Below, piece by piece: positions 46,360 through 55,076 of a stretch of 64,000 nucleotides of DNA. The DNA comes from Streptomyces sp. LaPpAH-108. GTDB lineage: Bacteria > Actinomycetota > Actinomycetes > Streptomycetales > Streptomycetaceae. The translations under genes were made by a program, and so were the position numbers. The notes below the pieces were generated by a model. That model worked only from the letters and a program-made list of their open reading frames with translations, did no database searches and was not told where the DNA came from. Where the stretch lies: assembly GCF_000373625.1 (NCBI RefSeq), contig NZ_KB891987.1:248001-312000 (forward strand), given 5' to 3'. Positions within the stretch are counted from its first letter, which is position 1. Each line of letters starts with the position of its first letter.

Positions 46360-48027
46360 ATGGGGACCGAGGGGCACGACTTCCGTGTGGTCGCGGGCCG
46401 TTACCGCCTCCGGGCGCGCATCGGACGCGGTGGGATGGGCGTCGTCTGGCGGGCCGAGGACGAGGTGCTGGGCCGGCTGGTGGCGGTCAAGGAGATCGTC
46501 CAGGACGACTCCGCGCCGGACGGCGACGACGCCCGGCTGCGGCGCGAGCGGACCTTCCGCGAGGCGCGGGCGGTGGCGCAGCTGCACCATCCGCACATCA
46601 TCGTCGTGCACGACGTGGTCGAGCAGGACGAACGCCCGTACATCGTCATGGAGTTGATCGACGGCGGCTCGCTCGCCGACCGGATCGCCGCGTCCGGGCC
46701 GCTCAGCCCGGAGGAGGCCGCGCGGATCGGCGCCGATCTGCTGAGCGCGCTCAGCACCGCGCACGACGCGGGGGTGCTGCACCGGGACATCAAGCCCGCC
46801 AACGTCCTCGTCGAGTCCGGCACCGACCGTGCCGTGCTCACCGACTTCGGCATCGCCCGGGTCGCGGGCGCCACCACGCTCACCGAGACCGGCGCCTTCG
46901 TCGGCTCGCCCGAATACACCGCGCCCGAGCGGATGTCGGGGCTGCGCAGCGGCCCGGCGGCCGACCTGTGGTCACTGGGCGCGCTGCTGTGCACGGCGCT
47001 CAGCGGCGAGTCGCCGTTCCGCCGGGACTCGCTCGGCGGCATCCTGCACGCCGTCGTCAGCGACGAGATCCGGCCGCCCGCCGAGGCCGAGCCCCTGCTG
47101 CCGGTCATCCGGGGCCTCCTTGAGCGCGACCCCGAGCGGCGGCTCGGCGCGGCGGACGCCGAACGCATGCTGCGCGCCTATCTGGAGACGGGCCGCACCC
47201 CCGCCCCGCCCGGCACCCCGGCCCGTAGTCCCCGGCTGCTGAACGCGGCCCGCGCCGTCAGATCCGCCGCCCACCCGGACCGCACCGCCGACACCCCGCA
47301 CCCGCCGACCGAGCACGCCGCGCCCCCGGCCGCCGCTCCCGCCCCCGCCGAGGCCGCACCGGCCTCCCGGTGGCCGAGCCGGGGCGCCCTGGTGGCCGCG
47401 CTGCTGGTGGCGGCGGTGGCCGGAGCGGCGGCGTCGGCGGCGGTCCTGCTGGCGCACCAGAGCGGCGGCGAACGCGGCGGTACCCCCGGCACCACAGTGA
47501 CCCGCCCGCCGACCGGCAGCCCCAGCCCCACGGCCACCCCGAGCACCCCCGTGACACCCACCACCCCGGCCCGTCCCGTCGCGCCCTCCGGCTACCGCAC
47601 CGCCCGCGACCCGGCCGGGTTCTCCCTCGCCGTGCCCCTGGCCTTCACCCGCGAACGGCAGGGCGAGCGGGTCTTCTACTTCTCCACCGGGGACACCTTC
47701 CGGCTCGGTGTGAAGGTCGCCCGGCCCGAGACCGGCGGCCCCGCGGCCGTGCTCGACCGGGCCGCCGCGGACGGCGCCGACACCAACCCCGGCTACCGGG
47801 ACGGCCGCGTCACCGAGACCACCCGCGCCGGACACCCCGCCGCGCTCTGGGAGTTCACCTGGAACGGCTTCAGCGCCGCCGAGGGCGCCCGGCACACCTA
47901 CGACCTGTGCTGGGAGGAGGACGGCCGGATGTACGACGTGTGGGTGTCGGCGCCGGTCGGCAAGGTGCGCGAGGCGCGGGAGTACTTCGACGTGGCGGTC
48001 GGCACGTTCACGGTGACGGCGCGCTGA
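46360..48027 (+). CDS. Receptor Ser/Thr protein kinase (PknB type)
   Basis: A 555-residue kinase. Motifs are RIGRGGMGVVWRAEDE, VAVKEI, HRDIKPANVLVE, DFGIARVAGATTLTETG and SPEYTAPERMSG. The membrane helix is about 342-366 (GALVAALLVAAVAGAAASAAVLLA). After a Pro/Thr-rich linker, the outer domain (about 417-555) shows AGFSLAVPLAFTRE and AALWEFTWNGF, related to those of the other receptor kinases. The start at 46360 is preferred because CATGAT (46347-46352) lies 7 nt before the ATG, as expected for a leaderless message; starts at 46348, 46351 or GTG 46330 cannot be excluded. Confidence 0.92.
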   Translation: MGTEGHDFRVVAGRYRLRARIGRGGMGVVWRAEDEVLGRLVAVKEIVQDDSAPDGDDARLRRERTFREARAVAQLHHPHIIVVHDVVEQDERPYIVMELIDGGSLADRIAASGPLSPEEAARIGADLLSALSTAHDAGVLHRDIKPANVLVESGTDRAVLTDFGIARVAGATTLTETGAFVGSPEYTAPERMSGLRSGPAADLWSLGALLCTALSGESPFRRDSLGGILHAVVSDEIRPPAEAEPLLPVIRGLLERDPERRLGAADAERMLRAYLETGRTPAPPGTPARSPRLLNAARAVRSAAHPDRTADTPHPPTEHAAPPAAAPAPAEAAPASRWPSRGALVAALLVAAVAGAAASAAVLLAHQSGGERGGTPGTTVTRPPTGSPSPTATPSTPVTPTTPARPVAPSGYRTARDPAGFSLAVPLAFTRERQGERVFYFSTGDTFRLGVKVARPETGGPAAVLDRAAADGADTNPGYRDGRVTETTRAGHPAALWEFTWNGFSAAEGARHTYDLCWEEDGRMYDVWVSAPVGKVREAREYFDVAVGTFTVTAR

Positions 48028-48045
48028 GTCCGGGGCTCCGCGGGC

Positions 48046-48945
48046 TCACGCCGCCCGCGCCGCGTCCCGGTACTTCCCCGGCGTCACCCCGAACTCCCGG
48101 CTGAACGCGTGCGAGAGGGCGTACGGGCTGCCGTACCCCGTCGCGCGGGCCACCGTCGCCAGGGGTGCGTCCGAGGCGCGCAGGGCGGTGGCGGCCAGGG
48201 TCAGCCGCCACCAGGTGAGGTACGCCATCGGCGGCCTGCCGACCAGCGCGGTGAAGCGGCGGGCCAGGGTCGCGCGGGAGACGCCCGCCTCGGCGGCCAG
48301 CCGCTCCATGGTCCAGGGCGCGGCGGGGTCGGAGTGCAGGGCCCGCAGCGCGGCCGTCGTCACCGGGTCGTCCAGCACCGCAGGCCACAGCCCAGGCCCA
48401 GCGCCGTCCAGGCAGGCGCGGACCATGTAGACGAGGAGCAGGTCGAGCAGGCTCGGCAGGGCGAGGCCGGAACCGGGACGGCTCGCGTCCAGCTCCCGGG
48501 CCAACAGGTCCACGGCGGACCGCAGTTCGGGATGCGCGCCGACCCGGTGGGGGAGGTGCACCACCTGGGGCAGCTCGGCCAGCAGCGGATGCGTACGGCT
48601 GCGGTCGAGCCGGTACTTGCCGCACAGCAGCTCCACCTCGGGCCCCGGCCCACCGGTGTCCCGCGCCTCCGCCAGCGGCACCGCGCGCCGCGCCGCGTCC
48701 GGCCCCGCCGTACGGTCCGCGAGCACATGCCCCGCGCCGTGCGGGAGCAGCACCACGTCCCCGGTGCCCAGCGTGACGGGCTCGCCGTCGTCCGGCAGCA
48801 GACGGCAGCTGCCGCTCAGTACGACATGGAAGCCCGCGCCCTCGTACGACGGCAGCCGCACGCTCCAGCTGCCGCCGACCCGGAGCCGGTTCGACGAGGG
48901 GCGGCCCACCCGCACCGCCGCGATCGCGTCACTCACCACGTCCAT
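48046..48945 (-). CDS. AraC-family regulator with cupin domain
   Basis: A 299-residue regulator. The N-terminal half is a cupin-like ligand domain (SYEGAGFHVVLSGSCRLLPDD; LGTGDVVLLPHGAGHVL), as in the AraC subgroup with a CupinAB-type sensor domain. The C-terminal half holds two helix-turn-helix motifs, MERLAAEAGVSRATLARRFTALVGRPPMAYL and PLATVARATGYGSPYALSHAFSREFGVTPGKYR. It is divergent from the metallo-hydrolase gene (103 bp apart) and probably controls it. The pair interrupts the kinase cluster. Confidence 0.92.
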   Translation of the reverse strand: MDVVSDAIAAVRVGRPSSNRLRVGGSWSVRLPSYEGAGFHVVLSGSCRLLPDDGEPVTLGTGDVVLLPHGAGHVLADRTAGPDAARRAVPLAEARDTGGPGPEVELLCGKYRLDRSRTHPLLAELPQVVHLPHRVGAHPELRSAVDLLARELDASRPGSGLALPSLLDLLLVYMVRACLDGAGPGLWPAVLDDPVTTAALRALHSDPAAPWTMERLAAEAGVSRATLARRFTALVGRPPMAYLTWWRLTLAATALRASDAPLATVARATGYGSPYALSHAFSREFGVTPGKYRDAARAA

Positions 48946-49048
48946 GGGGGCGAGTCTAGCGAGACAGTCGCTCAGGTGAGACGTTCGCGCATCGAATCGA
49001 GTCTTTCGAGCATGGGGAGGATCATTCGTGCTCCCTATCGTGGGAGAC

Positions 49049-49963
49049 ATGGCTGATGACATGGCTGAAGAGAGCGCTGAGGGCCGCGTGCCGGGATTCG
49101 TGATCGGGGACATCGAGGTGTTCCCTGTCGTCGAGTGGGCGGGCCCGTACGTGCCCCTCGACACCCTCGTGCCGGACCTGCCCCCGCAGGCGTGGCGTCA
49201 GGACGAGGACCAGCTCGTCCCGGACCACCTTCAGGGCGGCCGGGCCGTGGTGGCGCTCCAGACCTGGGTGCTGCGCGGCGGCGGCCGTACGGTCCTGGTG
49301 GACACCGGCGTCGGCAACGGGCGCGAGCGGCCCGGCAACCAGCTCTTCCACCAGCGCCAGGGTGACTTCCTGGAGCGGCTGGAGCGGGCCGGGGTGCGTC
49401 CCGAGGACGTGGACCTCGTCGTCAACACCCACATCCACGGCGACCACGTCGGCTGGAACACCCATGAGGTGGGCGGCGGTTGGGTGCCGACCTTTCCCGA
49501 CGCCCGCTATCTGATCCCCGGCGCCGACGACCGTCACTTCGGCCCCGAGGGCGGTTACGCGGGCGGGGCGCGCCCCGACGACCGGCTGATGTACGAGGAC
49601 AGCATCGCGCCCGTGCACCGGTCCGGGCAGGCCGTGTTGTGGGACGGCACCCACCGCATCGACGACCACCTCCTCCTGGAGGCCGCACCCGGCCACACCC
49701 CCGGCTCCTCCGTCCTGCGCCTCCGATCCCGGGGCGAGCGCGCGGTGTTCGTCGGCGACCTGCTGCACAGCCCGGTCCAGATCCCGCACCCCGAGTGCGG
49801 CAGCCGCTTCTGCCTGGACCCCCGGCAGGCGGAGCTGAGCCGCGAGCGGGTGCTCGAACGAGCCGCCGACGAACGGGAGTTGGTGATTCCGGCGCACTTC
49901 GGGGGAAGTGGCGCGGTGCGGGTCGCCAAGAAGGACGGCGCGTTCGTCTTCCGGAACGCCTGA
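49049..49963 (+). CDS. Metallo-beta-lactamase fold hydrolase
   Basis: A 304-residue MBL-fold protein. The zinc motif is VVNTHIHGDHVGWNTH (HxHxDH), preceded by TVLVDTGVGN, with the downstream ligands in LEAAPGHTPGSSVLRL (His), RAVFVGDLLHSP (Asp) and VIPAHFGG (His). The ligand set and the HIHGDHVGWN segment resemble quorum-quenching lactonase or alkylsulfatase-like branches, but the substrate is unknown. ATG 49049 has GGGAG 4-5 nt upstream. An upstream AraC-type regulator is divergent. Confidence 0.91.
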   Translation: MADDMAEESAEGRVPGFVIGDIEVFPVVEWAGPYVPLDTLVPDLPPQAWRQDEDQLVPDHLQGGRAVVALQTWVLRGGGRTVLVDTGVGNGRERPGNQLFHQRQGDFLERLERAGVRPEDVDLVVNTHIHGDHVGWNTHEVGGGWVPTFPDARYLIPGADDRHFGPEGGYAGGARPDDRLMYEDSIAPVHRSGQAVLWDGTHRIDDHLLLEAAPGHTPGSSVLRLRSRGERAVFVGDLLHSPVQIPHPECGSRFCLDPRQAELSRERVLERAADERELVIPAHFGGSGAVRVAKKDGAFVFRNA

Positions 49964-50003
49964 CCCTTCGACAAGGGCGGGGTGCGCACGGTACTCATGG
50001 GGC

Positions 50004-50927
50004 ATGAGTGGAGACGGTGAACTCGCCCCCGACGGAGGGCTGATCGGCGGGCGGCTGATCGGCGGACGCTACCGGCTCGTCGCCCGTATCGGCTCCGGTC
50101 CGACCGGCACCGTCTGGCGCGCGCGGGACGAGCGGGACGGCGGCGAGGTCGCCGTCAAGGAGCCCTCGCTGCCCGGGAGTCCGTCCGACGACGAGGAGAG
50201 CGCCCGGATCGCGCACCGGCTCCACCGCGAGGCGCGCGCCGCCGCCCGGGTGCGGCACCCCGGCGCGCTGACGCCCCGCGAGGTGGTCACCGAGGACGGA
50301 CTGCCCTGGATCGTCATGGAGTTGGTCCGGGGCGAGTCGCTGAGCGAGGTCGTACGGCGCGGTCCGCTGCCGCCCGCCGAGGCCGCCCGGGTCGGGCTCG
50401 CCGTGCTCGCCGCGCTGCGGGCCGCGCACGCGGTCGGCATCGTGCACCGGGACATCAAGCCCGCCAACGTGCTCGTCGAGTCCGGCACCGGACGCGTCCT
50501 CGTCACCGACTTCGGCATCGGGGACAGGCACGCCGAGGCGGCCCCGGCCGGTTTCGTCGCCCCGGAACACGCCTCGGGGCCCGGCGCGGGCCCCGCCTCC
50601 GACCTGTGGTCCCTCGGCGCCCTGCTCGCCCTCGCGGTCGAGGGCGGCGGCCCGGGGCCGCTCGGCCCGCTCCTGGACCGCCTGCGCGCCGCGTCTCCGG
50701 CGGCGCGTCCGACGCCGGACGAGGTGGCGGCGGCGCTGGAGGCGTGCCGGGGCGCCGGAGCCGACGGGGCTCCCGGGGCCGCCGGGGCCGCCGGGGCCGC
50801 CGGGGCCGCCGGGGCCGCCGGGGCCGTGGTGCCGGAGCAGGCCGCCGGTGCCGTGGTGCAGGACCGTGCCCCCGCCCCCGCCCCGACCGAATCCGCCCCC
50901 GCTCTCGTTTCCGACGCGGCCCGCTGA
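50004..50927 (+). CDS. Soluble Ser/Thr protein kinase with shortened activation segment
   Basis: A 307-residue kinase without a membrane helix. The Gly loop is RIGSGPTGTVWRARDE, the Lys is in VAVKEPSLPG, the catalytic loop HRDIKPANVLVE and the Mg loop DFGIGD. The activation segment is very short: DFGIGDRHAEAAPAGFVAPEHASG has no Thr, unlike the other kinases in the cluster. The C-lobe is also compact and ends in an AAGAAGAAG low-complexity tail. Catalysis is possible, but control by activation-loop phosphorylation is not. It may sense nothing itself and serve as an effector for the receptor kinases nearby. Confidence 0.88.
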   Translation: MSGDGELAPDGGLIGGRLIGGRYRLVARIGSGPTGTVWRARDERDGGEVAVKEPSLPGSPSDDEESARIAHRLHREARAAARVRHPGALTPREVVTEDGLPWIVMELVRGESLSEVVRRGPLPPAEAARVGLAVLAALRAAHAVGIVHRDIKPANVLVESGTGRVLVTDFGIGDRHAEAAPAGFVAPEHASGPGAGPASDLWSLGALLALAVEGGGPGPLGPLLDRLRAASPAARPTPDEVAAALEACRGAGADGAPGAAGAAGAAGAAGAAGAVVPEQAAGAVVQDRAPAPAPTESAPALVSDAAR

Positions 50928-50960
50928 TCGGGCCGACAACGCCCTGATCAGCGCGTTTGT

Positions 50961-50978
50961 CGCCAGTGATCACTGGCG
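50961..50978. promoter_or_regulatory. 18-bp perfect palindrome upstream of the aldehyde dehydrogenase gene
   Basis: CGCCAGTGATCACTGGCG is a perfect palindrome 73 bp before the ATG at 51052, in the 124 bp gap after the kinase gene. Its size and symmetry suit a dimeric repressor such as a GntR- or TetR-type protein. No such regulator is encoded next to it. Confidence 0.55.
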
Positions 50979-51051
50979 CGATGTGTGCGGCTGGTGAAAG
51001 GGCATTACCGACGGGTACACAAAGCGTCCGGCCCGGCATACCCTGCCGCTC

Positions 51052-52665
51052 ATGACGGACTCGCAGGCCCCGGAAACCACCGGTACCAACCCGCTCGCCC
51101 CGGCCCCCGAAGGCGTCCGCACCGCCGCCGACGTGGTCACCCCGGAGCTGGTGGCCCAGCTGACCAAGGGCGTGACCGGCTCGGGCCGTACCGCCAACCA
51201 CACCCCCTTCACCGGCGAGAAGCTGGCCGACCTGCCCGAGTCCACGCCCGAGGACGTGCTCAAGGCGTTCCAGGCGGCCCGCGCGGCCCAGGCCGTCTGG
51301 GAGCGGACCCCGGTGCGCGAGCGCGCGGCCGTCCTGCTCCGCTTCCACGATCTGCTCCTGGAGCGCCAGTCGGAAGTGCTCGACCTCGTCCAGCTGGAGA
51401 CCGGCAAGGCCCGGCTGCACGCGCACGAGGAGGTGCAGGCCGTCGCCGTCGCGGCCCGCCACTACGGCCGCAGGGCACCCGCGTACCTGCGCCCCAAGCG
51501 GCACACCGGTGCCGTCCCCGTGCTGACCAAGGTCACCGAACTCCGCCAGCCGCGCGGGGTGGTGGGGCAGATCGCGCCCTGGAACTACCCCCTGGAGCTG
51601 TCGGTCGGCGACGCGCTGCCCGCCTTCGTCGCGGGCAACGCGGTCGTGATGAAGCCGGACACCGAGACCTGTCTGACCGCCCTGTGGGCCCGGGACCTGC
51701 TCATCGAGGCCGGGCTGCCCGCCGAGGTCTTCCAGGTCGTGCTGGGTGAAGGCCCGGTCGTGGGGCCCGAGTTGGTCAAGCACGCCGACTACGTCTCCTT
51801 CACCGGCTCCACCCGCACCGGCCGCGAGGTCGCCCAGGGCGCCGCCGCCCGCCTGGTCGGTGTCTCCCTCGAACTCGGCGGCAAGAACGCCATGTTGGTC
51901 CTGGAGGACGCCGACATCGAGAAGGCCGCCGCCGGAGCGGTCCGCGCCTGCTTCTCCTCCGCGGGCCAACTCTGCATCTCCATCGAGCGGTTGTACGTCC
52001 ACGAGGCCGTCGCCGACGCCTTCCTGGACCGCTTCGCCGCCCGCACCCGCGCCCTGCGCCTCGGCAACTCCCTCGCCTACGGCGCCGACATGGGCTCGCT
52101 CGCCGGGGAACGCCAGCTCAAGGCCGTCGAACGCCATGTCCAGGACGCCGTCGCCAAGGGCGCGAAGGTGCTCGCGGGCGGGGTCGCGCGCCCCGACGCC
52201 GGGCCGTACTTCTTCGAGCCCACCGTGCTCGACGGGGTCGAGGACACCATGGCCGTCTGCGAGGAGGAGACCTTCGGTCCGGTCGTCTCCGTCTACCGCT
52301 TCCGCACCGACGACGAGGCGGTCGAGCGTGCCAACGCCACGCCGTACGGCCTCAACGCCTCGGTGTGGACCGAGAGTGCCCGCCGGGGCCGCGACGTCGC
52401 CGCCCGGCTGCGCACCGGCACCGTCAACGTCAACGAGGGGTACGCCCCCGCCTACGGCAGCGCCCAGTCCCCGATGGGCGGCATGAAGGACTCCGGGCTC
52501 GGCCGCCGCCACGGCTCCGAGGGCATCCTCAAGTACACCGAGGCCCAGACGGTCGCCCAGCAGCGCCTGCTCCCCATGGCCCCCTCCCTCGGCATGGACG
52601 ACGCCGCCTACGCCGCCTTCATGAGCCGCAGCCTCAAGCTGATGAAGGCGTTCCGCTTCCGCTGA
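51052..52665 (+). CDS. gabD2: Succinate-semialdehyde dehydrogenase (NADP+), GabD2-like
   Basis: A 537-residue aldehyde dehydrogenase. It shows VVGQIAPWNYPLELSVGDALPAFVAGNAVVMKPD, the coenzyme loop FTGSTRTGREVAQ, the general base Glu in VSLELGGKNAMLVLEDAD, and the nucleophilic Cys in CFSSAGQLCISIERLYV. CEEETFGPVVSVYRF closes the site. The sequence fits the actinobacterial GabD2 group, which oxidises succinic semialdehyde to succinate in GABA or 2-oxoglutarate breakdown. The GMC oxidoreductase gene follows by 47 bp and is probably co-transcribed. Confidence 0.9.
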   Translation: MTDSQAPETTGTNPLAPAPEGVRTAADVVTPELVAQLTKGVTGSGRTANHTPFTGEKLADLPESTPEDVLKAFQAARAAQAVWERTPVRERAAVLLRFHDLLLERQSEVLDLVQLETGKARLHAHEEVQAVAVAARHYGRRAPAYLRPKRHTGAVPVLTKVTELRQPRGVVGQIAPWNYPLELSVGDALPAFVAGNAVVMKPDTETCLTALWARDLLIEAGLPAEVFQVVLGEGPVVGPELVKHADYVSFTGSTRTGREVAQGAAARLVGVSLELGGKNAMLVLEDADIEKAAAGAVRACFSSAGQLCISIERLYVHEAVADAFLDRFAARTRALRLGNSLAYGADMGSLAGERQLKAVERHVQDAVAKGAKVLAGGVARPDAGPYFFEPTVLDGVEDTMAVCEEETFGPVVSVYRFRTDDEAVERANATPYGLNASVWTESARRGRDVAARLRTGTVNVNEGYAPAYGSAQSPMGGMKDSGLGRRHGSEGILKYTEAQTVAQQRLLPMAPSLGMDDAAYAAFMSRSLKLMKAFRFR

Positions 52666-52712
52666 CCCCACCCGCCCCGCCGTACCACCACCGTTCTCGA
52701 CGAGGAGAGCAC

Positions 52713-54548
52713 GTGTCGCAGGAGAAGACTGTCCAGACCCGGAACGAGGAAGGGCACGACGACGGGGAGGGGCGCGACGACGGTTACGACTACGACGTGC
52801 TCGTGGTCGGCTCCGGCTTCGGCGGTTCGGTGACCGCCCTGCGCCTGACCGAGAAGGGCTACCGCGTCGGCGTCCTCGAAGCGGGCCGCCGCTTCACCCG
52901 CGACACCCTCCCGAAGAACTCCTGGGACCTGCGCAACTACCTCTGGGCCCCGAGGCTCGGCCTCTACGGCATCCAGCGCATCCATCTGCTCGGCAACGTC
53001 ATGGTCCTGGCCGGCGCGGGCGTCGGCGGCGGCTCGCTGAACTACGCCAACACCCTCTACGTGCCGCCGAAGGCGTTCTTCGACGACCCCCAGTGGCGCG
53101 GCATCACCGACTGGCAGGCGGAGTTGAAGCCGTACTACGACCAGGCGAAACGCATGCTCGGCGTCCGGCTGAACCCGACCGTGACCCCCTCCGACACGCA
53201 TCTGCGGGCCGCCGCCGCGCGGATGGGCGTGGACGACACCTTCCACATGGCACCGGTCGGCGTGTTCTTCGGCGACGGCGAGGACGCCGACGGCAGCGCG
53301 AAGGCACGGCCGGGGGAGAAGGCCGCCGACCCGTACTTCGGCGGCGCGGGCCCCGAGCGGCGGGCCTGTACCGAGTGCGGCGAGTGCATGACCGGCTGCC
53401 GTCACGGCGCCAAGAACACCCTCAACGAGAACTATCTGTACCTCGCCGAGAAGGCGGGCGCGGTCGTCCACCCGCTCACCACCGTCGTCTCCGTCACGGA
53501 CGACTCGCGCGGCGGCTACGCCGTCGCCACCCTGCCCACCGACCGCAAACGCACCGGCGAGGGGCGCCTGTTCACCGCCCGCCGCGTCGTCCTCGCGGCC
53601 GGGACCTACGGCACCCAGACCCTGCTGCACCGCATGAAAGCCGGGCGCCAACTGCCGTACCTCTCCCAGCGGTTGGGCGACCTCACCCGCACCAACTCCG
53701 AGGCGCTGGTCGGCGCCCAGACCGACGACCGCCGCTACCGCAAGGCGCACGGCGCGGACAAGGTCGACTTCACGCGCGGGGTGGCCATCACGTCCTCCGT
53801 CCACCCGGACGACAACACCCACATCGAGCCGGTCCGCTACGGCAAGGGCTCCAACTCGATGGGCGGCCTCACCATCCTCCAGGTGCCCTACGCCGAGGGC
53901 TCCTCACGCGTCCTCGGCTGGCTCGCGCACGCGGTCCGGCACCCGGTGCAGCTGGCCCGCTCGGTCTCCAACCGGCGCTGGTCGGAGCGGACCATCATCG
54001 GCCTGGTCATGCAGTCCCTGGACAACTCGCTCACCACCTATCTGAAACCCGGCGGCGTCGGCAAGGGCCTGCTCACCGCCCGGCAGGGCCACGGCGCCCC
54101 GAACCCGACCCAGATCAAGGCCGCCACCGAGGCCGCCTCCGCGCTCGCCGCCGAGATCAACGGCTTCCCCGGCAGCAACGTGGGCGAGCTGATGGGCACC
54201 CCGCTCACCGCGCACTTCCTCGGCGGCTGCCCCATCGGGGACTCCCCGCAGACCGGCGTGATCGACCCGTACCACCGGCTCTACGGCCACCCCGGCATCT
54301 CGGTGGTCGACGGCGCCGCCGTCTCCGCGAACCTGGGCGTCAACCCGTCGCTGACGATCACCGCGCAGGCCGAGCGGGCCATGGCGTACTGGCCGAACAA
54401 GGGGGAGGCGGACCCGCGCCCGGCGCAGGGGGCGGTCTACGAGCGGCTGGAGCCGGTGGCGCCGCGCAGTCCGGCGGTCCCGGCGGAGGCGTTCGGGGCG
54501 CTGAGGCTGCCGCTGCTGAAGGTGCCGACGGTGCCGAAGCGGGACTGA
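52713..54548 (+). CDS. GMC-family FAD oxidoreductase (cholesterol-oxidase-like)
   Basis: A 611-residue flavoprotein. The FAD motif is YDVLVVGSGFGGSVTALRLTEKGYRVGVLEAG, then LAGAGVGGGSLNYANTLY, a Cys-rich element CTECGECMTGCRHGAKNTL, the C-terminal GMC region GTPLTAHFLGGCPIGDSP and the FAD-binding segment VVDGAAVSANLGVNPSLTITAQAERAM. The His in TAHFLGG is the likely catalytic base. Related proteins include cholesterol oxidases and similar sterol or alcohol oxidases; the substrate is not evident. There is no signal peptide. GTG 52713 has GAGGAG about 8 nt upstream. It is probably in an operon with the preceding aldehyde dehydrogenase gene, which could take an aldehyde product. Confidence 0.91.
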   Translation: MSQEKTVQTRNEEGHDDGEGRDDGYDYDVLVVGSGFGGSVTALRLTEKGYRVGVLEAGRRFTRDTLPKNSWDLRNYLWAPRLGLYGIQRIHLLGNVMVLAGAGVGGGSLNYANTLYVPPKAFFDDPQWRGITDWQAELKPYYDQAKRMLGVRLNPTVTPSDTHLRAAAARMGVDDTFHMAPVGVFFGDGEDADGSAKARPGEKAADPYFGGAGPERRACTECGECMTGCRHGAKNTLNENYLYLAEKAGAVVHPLTTVVSVTDDSRGGYAVATLPTDRKRTGEGRLFTARRVVLAAGTYGTQTLLHRMKAGRQLPYLSQRLGDLTRTNSEALVGAQTDDRRYRKAHGADKVDFTRGVAITSSVHPDDNTHIEPVRYGKGSNSMGGLTILQVPYAEGSSRVLGWLAHAVRHPVQLARSVSNRRWSERTIIGLVMQSLDNSLTTYLKPGGVGKGLLTARQGHGAPNPTQIKAATEAASALAAEINGFPGSNVGELMGTPLTAHFLGGCPIGDSPQTGVIDPYHRLYGHPGISVVDGAAVSANLGVNPSLTITAQAERAMAYWPNKGEADPRPAQGAVYERLEPVAPRSPAVPAEAFGALRLPLLKVPTVPKRD

Positions 54549-55076
54549 GGCTTTTCTGGAGCGGGACACCAGGGCCGGGTCCGGACATGCCACGAGGGAC
54601 CTGTGTCCCCCTCCGAACGCAGGTCCCTCGACGCTTACCGTTTTCTTGATCCGGCAGCTGGTTCGATCGGTGAGGGCCCGGAAGGGTTGCGCCGCCGCAC
54701 GGGTATTTCCCGTGTGGCGTCGGTCACAGCGTGAGAGCGCAGTGCTGTATGTACGGTTTTCCGCCGGACGGCCCCGGGCGTCCCCGGAGCCGACCGTTCT
54801 CTTGGGTGACCGGGCTGCTGTCCCCTGCCGTCCGATCACTTTCCTGGAGCGAGGTCCCACGGCGCACGGCACGACCCGTACGCCTCATCGCTCCAGCGAG
54901 CCACGCGTGGTTCTGTCGGGCCCGCCCCTGGCTGGCACGGACACCGGGAACAACGAAGCGGCGCGCGCGGCGGTCACGCGCCGTACGGGTGAGAGCGGCA
55001 CCGAACTCAGATACGGCCCTTGACCCGCGCGGCGCGGGGGCTCGGACGCGGCCCTCGACCCGCGCGGCGCCCGCGC
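54549..55076. other. Non-coding spacer with hairpin and a 35-bp duplication
   Basis: 528 bp between the convergent GMC and chorismate mutase genes. A hairpin, CGAGGGACCTG (54593-54603) with CAGGTCCCTCG (54620-54630), is an 11-bp stem that probably terminates the GMC transcript. At the other end, 55022-55056 and 55057-55091 are imperfect tandem copies, and the second spans the chorismate mutase stop codon. The frames through 54646-55023 look non-coding, and I see no other gene. Confidence 0.65.

Noticed and set aside
54646-55023. 125-codon plus-strand ORF in the GMC-chorismate mutase gap
   Set aside because: No ribosome binding site, an Arg/Pro/Thr-rich composition typical of chance frames, and no recognisable domain.
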